Shown here: piece by piece, positions 1-4,673 of the stretch
Layout of the letters: the number at the start of each line of letters is the position of its first letter
How positions within the stretch are numbered: the first letter of the stretch is position 1
Source: Acidobacteriaceae bacterium
GTDB taxonomy: Bacteria; Acidobacteriota; Terriglobia; Terriglobales; Acidobacteriaceae
Assembly: GCA_030042915.1 (NCBI GenBank)
Contig: JASHYS010000027.1
Coordinates: forward strand, 1-6,784
DNA length: 6,784 bases
Reading direction: 5' to 3'
The notes under the pieces: model-generated
Seen by the model: only the letters and a program-made list of their open reading frames with translations
Told to the model about the DNA's origin: nothing
Database searches by the model: none
Made by a program: the position numbers and the translations under genes

Positions 1-132
1 GCCTTGGTTCTGGACCGGATTCGTGCCGCAATCCGGCGTTGGCACCGCGAAAAGATGCTCGCGGACCCAGTAGCCCGCCCAGTGATCTTCAATGGCGGTT
101 GGATCGTAGGCTTTGGGAAGATCGTGAGGCAT
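1..132 (-). CDS. valS: Valine--tRNA ligase, N-terminal fragment (continues past left edge)
   Basis: Class I aminoacyl-tRNA synthetase that charges tRNA-Val in the cytoplasm. Only the first 44 residues are in the window. Read on the minus strand they begin MPHDLPKAYDPTAIEDHW and continue with YWVREHLF, the typical opening of bacterial ValRS (LPK-x-YDP-x-x-IE-x-x-W-x-x-x-W...F). The HIGH and KMSKS motifs and the editing domain lie outside. I chose the ATG at 132 because family similarity begins there. An in-frame ATG at 195 would add 21 residues (MRKNPVFTGVF...), and an in-frame TGA lies shortly upstream of it. Neither start has a clear Shine-Dalgarno. The gene follows bamD on the same strand, separated by a strong hairpin (276-302), so it probably has its own promoter or depends on read-through. 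LeuRS or IleRS are less likely alternatives because the opening fits ValRS best. Confidence 0.87.
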   Translation of the reverse strand, partial: MPHDLPKAYDPTAIEDHWAGYWVREHLFAVPTPDCGTNPVQNQG

Positions 133-162
133 TTTCTTCAGCGAGCCCCGGGAAATCTCGAG

Positions 163-190
163 AAAAACGCCTGTGAATACAGGGTTTTTT
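163..190 (-). promoter_or_regulatory. A/T-flanked hairpin in the valS leader, terminator-like
   Basis: CCTGT (170-174) pairs with ACAGG (179-183) around a 4-nt loop. The stem extends outward as C168:G184 and five A:T pairs (163-167 with 185-189), leaving G169 bulged. On the minus strand the hairpin is followed by a run of T's, on the plus strand by six T's, so it resembles a weak bidirectional intrinsic terminator. It sits 31 bp upstream of the preferred valS start, inside the alternative N-terminal extension. It could be an attenuator or a second terminator for the bamD transcript. The GC core is short, so this is tentative. Confidence 0.35.
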
Positions 191-231
191 CGCATCGCGG
201 AGGCTACTTTTCAGGTTAGCAGATGATGACA

Positions 232-245
232 GCCTGTTATCAGGC
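232..245 (-). repeat. Short inverted repeat upstream of valS
   Basis: GCCTG (232-236) and CAGGC (241-245) form a perfect 5-bp stem with a TTAT loop (ATAA in the minus-strand RNA). The arms share CCTG/CAGG with the hairpin at 163-190, so the two could pair alternatively. It could be chance at this length. Confidence 0.35.
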
Positions 246-275
246 GCCCGCGCCCCGGCCCGCTGCGGACAACAA

Positions 276-302
276 GGGCCGCAATCCCTTCGATTGCGGC
301 CC
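276..302 (-). terminator. Probable intrinsic terminator after bamD
   Basis: A perfect 11-bp stem, GGGCCGCAATC (276-286) with GATTGCGGCCC (292-302), closes a 5-nt loop. It begins 25 bp past the bamD stop codon. On the minus strand the stem is followed by TTGTTGT, an imperfect T-tract. Position, stem strength and orientation fit termination of the rpe-bamD transcript. The plus-strand side lacks a T-tract. Confidence 0.65.
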
Positions 303-327
303 CAACATCGTTGAACTGGCTGCGCGC

Positions 328-1839
328 TTAGAACGGGTTCAGCTTGGCCAGGCCCTTCTTCTTTTTCTTCTTGCTTGAGGAATCCTCGCTCTGATCGAGC
401 TTGGGCTTCTTGGCTTTTCCGTTCTCGGTGCTGGCAGTCTGTTGCGGATTCGAGCCGGGCTTGATCTCGTTTTGCTGGACGGGCGCTTCGACCGGTTTGT
501 CGGCCGCGGGCAATGCGGTATTCGCAGGCCCAACGGGTTGCACCAGAGCGTTAGGATCGGGCTGGCCGGCGCCTGCAGCAGGTTGAGCCGGGGCGTTTGG
601 CGCACTCACCACTTCAACCCCCACACCGTTGCCGCCTGCCGGCGCCTGCATCTGCAACGGGGCCGCGGAAGGTTGATCGCTACGCGGCGGCTCGTTGGGG
701 CCGGTGGGCGTAACCGCCTCTGCCGGCGCGGGCGGCTTACCCTGGTTCACCGCTTCGGTCAAGATGGTTTTGTTCTGGTTGGTGATGTCGGGCGCCAACG
801 TACGCTTTGGGTCATCCAGGCTGGGGTCGCCCACGTGCACGGCCTCAACTACGGTGGGGCCATGCTTGATGATGGCGAGCGTTTTGTCGGTGAAGTGCAG
901 CGGCTGCCGGCTGCGCTCTTCGGCGTCGCTCTCGGCAATCGCCGATTCTGTGGGCTCCGGAACGGGCCGGTTCATCGCCACCAGGCGGTCGCGCGCATCT
1001 TCAACGTGCGGAGCCATGGGGTAGCGCGTAATTACCTTGCCGTAGGCCTCAGCAGCCTTGTCAAGGTATATAGTATGCAGCCGTTCGCGCAGCGCAGCGG
1101 GCAGGCGAGGCATAATCTCGATGTTGTGTGCCTGGCCGGCGTAAGCGTCGCCAATGCCGATCAGCACCTGATCGCTCTTCGAGTACAGCGGATACGTGTC
1201 GGTTACCGTCTCCAGACGTGCGATCGCGGCCACGTAATCTTCGCGGCTTTCGTAATAACTGCCGATCTGAAACTCGCGCTCGGCCAGAACTTCCTGCACG
1301 TCGCGCAGCCTCTGCTTGGCGCGCGGCACCAGGCTCGAATCCGGATACATGTTGACCATCTTGCGGTACTGGACTTCGGACTGTTGCGCGTTGGTGTAAT
1401 CGCGGTCGGGCTTTTCCATCTGCTGGTAGTAGATGTCAGCCACTTTCATCTGCGCCTCGGCGGCTTCGGGCGCGTTCGGGAAGAAGGTCTGAAAGTCCTC
1501 GTATTCGGCCTCAGCCTGAGTCAGTGCCGCCGATCCGCCTTCCTTGAACCACGTGTCACCCACCGACAACTTGGCTCGCATCCGGTACTCTGACTCGGGA
1601 TAGGTATTGAGCAGCGTCTGCAGGTCGAGCCGTGCCACATCGTAGCGGCCCTTCTTCATGGCCTGCATGGCCTTGTCGTAGAGCTCCTTGTCGGGTTGCT
1701 TCGATTGCACGCCGGCCAGAGGGTTCTGGTTCAGGTCGTAAGCCTTTTTGTCTTTCTTCTTCTTGGCTTCGGCTGTAATCCCGCCTAGAAACAGAACAAG
1801 GAGAGCGACAACGGCGATCTTCAGGGAGAAGCGGTTCAT
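328..1839 (-). CDS. bamD: BamD-like outer membrane protein assembly factor, exported TPR protein with long C-terminal tail
   Basis: 503 residues. Residues 1-25 form a signal peptide ending AEA before KKKKDKK, typical of signal peptidase I cleavage. Residues about 47-290 are helical tetratricopeptide-like repeats (e.g. LYDKAMQAMKKGRYDVARLD and YYESREDYVAAIARLE, with ...YP... turns) that match the YfiO/BamD family, which helps BamA insert beta-barrel proteins in the outer membrane. Residues about 291-488 are Pro/Ala/Gln-rich and probably disordered. The protein ends in six lysines (490-495) and GLAKLNPF. Classical BamD is a lipoprotein of about 245 residues. This one is twice as long and contains no cysteine, so it cannot be lipidated as usual. 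The ATG at 1839 has GAGG four bases upstream (1844-1847). It lies 57 bp after rpe, probably in one operon, and ends before a hairpin terminator. It could instead be a different periplasmic TPR protein of the YbgF/CpoB kind. The BamD assignment is by family resemblance. Confidence 0.8.
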   Translation of the reverse strand: MNRFSLKIAVVALLVLFLGGITAEAKKKKDKKAYDLNQNPLAGVQSKQPDKELYDKAMQAMKKGRYDVARLDLQTLLNTYPESEYRMRAKLSVGDTWFKEGGSAALTQAEAEYEDFQTFFPNAPEAAEAQMKVADIYYQQMEKPDRDYTNAQQSEVQYRKMVNMYPDSSLVPRAKQRLRDVQEVLAEREFQIGSYYESREDYVAAIARLETVTDTYPLYSKSDQVLIGIGDAYAGQAHNIEIMPRLPAALRERLHTIYLDKAAEAYGKVITRYPMAPHVEDARDRLVAMNRPVPEPTESAIAESDAEERSRQPLHFTDKTLAIIKHGPTVVEAVHVGDPSLDDPKRTLAPDITNQNKTILTEAVNQGKPPAPAEAVTPTGPNEPPRSDQPSAAPLQMQAPAGGNGVGVEVVSAPNAPAQPAAGAGQPDPNALVQPVGPANTALPAADKPVEAPVQQNEIKPGSNPQQTASTENGKAKKPKLDQSEDSSSKKKKKKGLAKLNPF

Positions 1840-1853
1840 GCTACCTCATTTTT

Positions 1854-1869
1854 CAAGGGAGATCCCTTG
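1854..1869 (-). repeat. Inverted repeat in the rpe-bamD gap
   Basis: CAAGGG (1854-1859) and CCCTTG (1864-1869) form a perfect 6-bp stem with a 4-nt loop, directly upstream of the bamD ribosome-binding site. In minus-strand RNA it is followed by A's, not U's, so it is not a terminator. It may be an mRNA structure affecting bamD translation or an RNA processing site, or it may be chance. Confidence 0.4.
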
Positions 1870-1896
1870 GACCTCCGCTGCTTGCACTTTCGCTTT

Positions 1897-2607
1897 TCAG
1901 TGAATTTTACTCTTTCCGGCCGTTCCTTTGCTCGGAGCTCTTTCGCCGGCGGCTTTGCGGGCTGCGGCCAGCAGGGCTCGCGCATCCCGCTCCGGCTGCC
2001 CCGCCCCGAAAACCGCGTTGCCCGCCACGAGCAGCTCCGCACCCGCTTTGACGATGGCAGCCACCGTGTCGTGAGCCACGCCGCCGTCAACTTCGATTTT
2101 GAACTTTAAACCCAGCGCGCGCCGCATATCCTTGAGCTGTCGTATCTTATCGAGCGAAAACGGGATGAACTCCTGCCCTCCCCAGCCCGGATTCACGCTC
2201 ATGATCAACACGTGATGCACCATGGGCAGAATTTCGACGATCAGATCCACACGCGTTGCCGGATTCAGCACCACGCCAGGTCTCATCCCGTGGTGAATGA
2301 TCATTTCGAGCGTGCGATGCAGGTGTGGGCAGGCCTCGTAATGAACGCTCACCCAGTTGGCTCCCGCCTCGGCAAACGCGGCGATGTAATCGTTGGGATT
2401 GTCAATCATCAGGTGGCAGTCGAGCGGCAGCTCGGTCACCTTGCGTATGCTCGACACCACCGGCGGGCCGATGGTCATGTTCGGCACAAAATGGCCGTCC
2501 ATGACGTCGACGTGGATGGCCGTACCGCCCCCGCGCTCTGCCGCGGCGATCTGATCAGCCAGATGCGCAAAATCCGCGGAAAGGATCGACGGCAGCAACT
2601 CAACCAT
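1897..2607 (-). CDS. rpe: Ribulose-phosphate 3-epimerase
   Basis: Interconverts D-ribulose 5-phosphate and D-xylulose 5-phosphate in the pentose phosphate pathway, in the cytoplasm. The 236-residue TIM-barrel protein has all the family marks: PSILSADF (6-13), HVDVMDGHFVPN (32-43), HLMI (65-68), SVNPGWGGQ (137-145), EVDGG (172-176) and the phosphate-binding VAGNAVFGA (194-202). The metal/catalytic residues appear intact as H32, D34, H65 and D174, with the two aspartates as the acid/base pair. The length is slightly above the usual 220 or so because of a basic tail (about 221-236) ending KSKIH, likely dispensable. The ATG at 2607 has a strong AAGGAG ten bases upstream (2618-2623). It sits 64 bp downstream of the uvrC-like gene and 57 bp upstream of bamD, so probably in one transcript. 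A related hexulose epimerase is possible but less likely. Confidence 0.96.
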   Translation of the reverse strand: MVELLPSILSADFAHLADQIAAAERGGGTAIHVDVMDGHFVPNMTIGPPVVSSIRKVTELPLDCHLMIDNPNDYIAAFAEAGANWVSVHYEACPHLHRTLEMIIHHGMRPGVVLNPATRVDLIVEILPMVHHVLIMSVNPGWGGQEFIPFSLDKIRQLKDMRRALGLKFKIEVDGGVAHDTVAAIVKAGAELLVAGNAVFGAGQPERDARALLAAARKAAGERAPSKGTAGKSKIH

Positions 2608-2617
2608 TGGGGTGTAA

Positions 2618-2623
2618 CTCCTT
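2618..2623 (-). promoter_or_regulatory. Ribosome-binding site of rpe
   Basis: A complete AAGGAG on the minus strand, ten bases before the rpe ATG. It is the strongest Shine-Dalgarno in the window and fixes the rpe start. Confidence 0.8.
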
Positions 2624-2671
2624 GCCCCGTCAGTGTATCAGCGCAACCGGGCAGGTGCTGCGTCATGGGAC

Positions 2672-4015
2672 TTAGGAGGCGGAGGGCGCGGCTTTCAATC
2701 TGCCTGCCGCTACTCGCCCGATTCCGCGCAGGATCGCCTTGATCGGCCAGCGTTCCTCTGCATCGGGAAAGAAGATTTCGCCCACGCGCTTCGCCTCGGG
2801 CCGGTAATACCAGCGCTTGAGCAGAGCCAAATGTCCCTGGCGGACGGTTGCCGATGGCGCTCCCTGGGTGGCCGAGAGCTCAGCCAACACAGATTCAAGC
2901 CGCGATTCGAGCAGCCCACGCGGAATTTTGGCAGGTGCGTCTGCCGTTCCCTCGCTCCCGGCCCAGGTGGCTTGCTCTCTTGCTCCCTCGGTCCCTTGGT
3001 CCCTGCTTTCCGGCACCGCTTCCATCGCCATCGGCTGCGCAAACAGCGAAGTTGACCCCGACTGCTCATTCTGGATCCGCATGCCGAGAGTCGAAAATGC
3101 CGCCGGCCCGCGCAATCGCCCATTCTCGTAAAGAAATACAGCCACTTCGTCGAAATTCGCAGACGCCTGCAGGATCACCGCGCGTAGCCGGCTCAGAGGG
3201 CGCACCATCTCCGCAGCCAGGGCGTGTACCGCTTCAACCTTCTGCACCTGCGCGTGCAACGCAGCCGCCGATTCAAACTCGAGGTTTGCCGAAGCCTGGT
3301 CGCGTTCCGCGCGCAGCGTCACCAGGCGGCTTTCGCCGCGCGTAGCCAGAAAGCCTTCCACCGCTGTGGCCTCTTCGGTGTAGCGCTCGTCGCTGCAGCC
3401 CTTAAAGCAGGGCGCCAGGCACATTTTCATCTCGGAGTACACGCACCCAGGATAGCTGGGATCGGGATTCAATTCGAAGGTACAGCGCCGCAGCAGGAAC
3501 TGCTTCAGCATCTCTTCGGCATAGCGCTCCGCCGCGGCGCGCGACGGGAACGGGCCATACGCCCAGTCTGCCTCGCGCAGGCTGGGACGGTGCGTCACGG
3601 TCACGCGCGGATAAGGATTGCTGCCCAGGAAGCGCACAAACGCCGGATGCCGCAGGTGCATTCGCTCCAGAGCCTTCGCGCCGAAGATCTCTTCCAAAAG
3701 GGAAAACTGCGAGAGCAGAGACTCGAACTCCGAGCCCGTCAGCCGCCAGGCGATACGCCTTACCAGCCCTGCCAGATGCAGGCGACGCGGATGTTTTGCT
3801 GACGGCTGCAGCAGCCGCTCCAGCCGACCGCGCAGATTCGGCGTGCGCCCGATGTACGGCTCGGCGTGCGCGTCTGCGCCATACAGCGCAAATACCGCAG
3901 GCGATTGCGGCAGTTGCGCGAGCGCCGCTTTGGGATCGGCCGGATCGAACGGCAAGAATTGAAGCTCAGGCGGCACAGCCGTAAATTGCCTCTCGCCATG
4001 CGCATACTGGCGCAT
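2672..4015 (-). CDS. UvrC-like protein: GIY-YIG-like domain, cysteine cluster and UVR motif, no C-terminal nuclease half
   Basis: 447 residues matching the N-terminal half of excinuclease subunit UvrC. Residues about 38-70 are a GIY-YIG-like domain (PAVFALYG ... PYIGRTPNLRGRL). Residues 178-207 hold C178, C191, C199, C203 and C207, equivalent to the UvrC cysteine cluster (KMCLAPC). Residues about 233-263 are a UVR (UvrB-binding) motif with LEFESAAALHAQ. Residues about 278-309 resemble the UvrC segment leading into the RNase H-like domain, then a low-complexity linker (about 330-365) and a tail with KRWYYRPEAKRVGEIFFPD. The RNase H-like catalytic domain and helix-hairpin-helix of full UvrC (about 600 residues) are absent. 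E. coli Cho is a comparable short UvrC homologue that makes only the 3' incision. The canonical GVY tyrosine is Phe (F42), so nuclease activity is uncertain. The ATG at 4015 lacks a Shine-Dalgarno, with an in-frame stop upstream. It probably heads the rpe-bamD transcript. The role may be damage processing with UvrB; this is inferred. Confidence 0.85.
   Translation of the reverse strand: MRQYAHGERQFTAVPPELQFLPFDPADPKAALAQLPQSPAVFALYGADAHAEPYIGRTPNLRGRLERLLQPSAKHPRRLHLAGLVRRIAWRLTGSEFESLLSQFSLLEEIFGAKALERMHLRHPAFVRFLGSNPYPRVTVTHRPSLREADWAYGPFPSRAAAERYAEEMLKQFLLRRCTFELNPDPSYPGCVYSEMKMCLAPCFKGCSDERYTEEATAVEGFLATRGESRLVTLRAERDQASANLEFESAAALHAQVQKVEAVHALAAEMVRPLSRLRAVILQASANFDEVAVFLYENGRLRGPAAFSTLGMRIQNEQSGSTSLFAQPMAMEAVPESRDQGTEGAREQATWAGSEGTADAPAKIPRGLLESRLESVLAELSATQGAPSATVRQGHLALLKRWYYRPEAKRVGEIFFPDAEERWPIKAILRGIGRVAAGRLKAAPSAS
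2947..3006 (-). repeat. Degenerate 8-bp tandem repeat inside the uvrC-like gene
   Basis: On the plus strand five consecutive 8-mers run from 2967 to 3006: GTGGCTTG, CTCTCTTG, CTCCCTCG, GTCCCTTG, GTCCCTGC. Two related units (TTCCCTCG, CTCCCGGC) lie at 2947-2962, before a 4-bp interruption. On the coding strand the theme is CAAGGGAC/CAAGGGAG. It encodes the Gly/Glu/Arg/Gln-rich linker around residues 336-358. Because 8 is not a multiple of 3, gain or loss of single units would shift the frame. Confidence 0.6.
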
Positions 4016-4025
4016 GCTCAGAGTG

Positions 4026-4031
4026 ATTGTA
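4026..4031 (-). promoter_or_regulatory. Candidate -10 box of the uvrC-like gene
   Basis: TACAAT on the minus strand (5 of 6 matches to TATAAT) ends ten bases before the ATG at 4015. I see no good -35 at 16-18 bp. If used, transcription would start about 3-5 bases before the ATG, giving an almost leaderless mRNA. That would agree with the missing Shine-Dalgarno. Confidence 0.3.
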
Positions 4032-4085
4032 CGGCGGCTTTAAGAAAGGTTCATCGGAGCGTTGCGATCGGATGAAGCGCAAACA

Positions 4086-4508
4086 CTAGTTTGCCGCGCT
4101 CACCAGCACCACGAGTCGGCGCGTGCCGTCAACCGCGAACTGGAGCGGCGCCGCATGCTCTGGAGACTGCCCGGCATTTACGTCACGTTCGACCCTGCCT
4201 ACCGTTGTGCCCGAGATGACGACATGCAGTTTCTGGCGCGATGTGCGGCTGGAAGCCTGGCTGGGAATGCTGTGCGAATTGGCCGACCCGAAATCCAGCG
4301 AGTACGTCCCCTTCGGCCAGACACCGAAGTCCGCCTTGCCGCCGGCGTCGGTAGTCCGCGCCGCGTAGCTGCCGCCGGGATTCACACCCACGCTGACATC
4401 GATGCCCTTAAGCGGAACGCCGGCATCAGCTGCGGAGGCATAGAAAAGACAAGTGATCGCCGCCACAGTAAAAAGCAAACCGACGATGATTCGGTTCTGA
4501 ATCCCCAT
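4086..4508 (-). CDS. Small secreted protein of unknown function, probable beta-sandwich domain
   Basis: 140 residues from the ATG at 4508 (MGIQNRIIVGLLF...). Residues 1-27 form a signal peptide ending in ADA before GVPL. The one cysteine sits in the hydrophobic stretch as AITC, a poor lipobox. The mature part (G..V.V....GG.Y.ARTTDAGGKADFGVWPKGTYSLDF...) alternates beta-strand-like segments, with the TTDAGG...G.WP.G.Y pattern of transthyretin/carboxypeptidase-regulatory-like folds. I recognise no specific family. The frame stays open to an ATG at 4565 (19 more residues), but I prefer 4508. It has GAGG five bases upstream, begins a proper signal peptide, and lies just downstream of a promoter candidate whose -10 falls inside the longer version. 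It is 70 bp upstream of the uvrC-like gene, and divergent from xylB. Confidence 0.72.
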   Translation of the reverse strand: MGIQNRIIVGLLFTVAAITCLFYASAADAGVPLKGIDVSVGVNPGGSYAARTTDAGGKADFGVWPKGTYSLDFGSANSHSIPSQASSRTSRQKLHVVISGTTVGRVERDVNAGQSPEHAAPLQFAVDGTRRLVVLVSAAN

Positions 4509-4513
4509 GATGT

Positions 4514-4517
4514 CCTC
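4514..4517 (-). promoter_or_regulatory. Ribosome-binding site deciding the start of the secreted protein
   Basis: GAGG on the minus strand, five bases before the ATG at 4508. It supports this start over the upstream in-frame ATG at 4565. Confidence 0.55.
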
Positions 4518-4530
4518 GAGATTGGACTGA

Positions 4531-4559
4531 ATCCTACTACGCTGCTGGGAGGATGTCAG
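4531..4559 (-). promoter_or_regulatory. Candidate sigma-70-type promoter for the small secreted protein
   Basis: Minus strand: -35 CTGACA (4554-4559, 5 of 6 matches), a 17-bp spacer, -10 TAGGAT (4531-4536, 4 of 6). The predicted start, near 4524, would leave a leader of about 15 bases carrying the GAGG site before the ATG at 4508. Confidence 0.45.
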
Positions 4560-4599
4560 ACCCACGAAAGAGTCAGGTAATGCAACGATAGGAGTAGCT

Positions 4600-4629
4600 T
4601 TGCCGGGATTGCGGCCAAGCTGCTATGCT
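4600..4629 (+). promoter_or_regulatory. Candidate promoter for xylB with overlapping inverted repeat
   Basis: TTGCCG (4600-4605) and TATGCT (4624-4629) each match the sigma-70 consensus at 4 of 6 positions, with an 18-bp spacer. An imperfect inverted repeat, TTGCCG (4600-4605) with CGGCCAA (4612-4618), overlaps the -35 side and could be an operator for a sugar-responsive regulator. A 6-bp hairpin (TGCTGC 4626-4631, GCAGCA 4636-4641) overlaps the -10 and start region. All are weak on sequence alone. Confidence 0.3.
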
Positions 4630-4673
4630 GCGGGCGCAGCAGAAAAGCGATTTAGAACGAGGGGTTTGCAGCT

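Noticed and set aside
4..219. Plus-strand 71-codon open frame at the left edge
   Set aside because: The opposite strand reads as the conserved N-terminus of valyl-tRNA synthetase, and the plus-strand product resembles nothing.
442..1593. Long plus-strand open frame (383 codons) opposite bamD
   Set aside because: Its translation is Arg/His/Gly/Val-rich with no recognisable domain, and the opposite strand carries a clear signal peptide and TPR protein. Long antisense frames are expected in GC-rich DNA.
2608..2671. Promoter between the uvrC-like gene and rpe
   Set aside because: TACACT is a fair -10, but no -35-like hexamer lies at 16-18 bp. Operon read-through is simpler.
2960..3010. CRISPR or mobile-element remnant suggested by the short repeats
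   Set aside because: The units are 8 bp, directly adjacent, degenerate and within an intact reading frame. There are no spacers, terminal inverted repeats or transposase.
4509..4565. Longer start (ATG at 4565) for the secreted protein
   Set aside because: It would place 19 polar residues before the signal peptide and put the probable -10 box and ribosome-binding site inside the coding region.
4062..4580. Plus-strand 172-codon frame opposite the small secreted gene
   Set aside because: It has no signal peptide or domain. The minus strand has a promoter candidate, ribosome-binding site and signal peptide.
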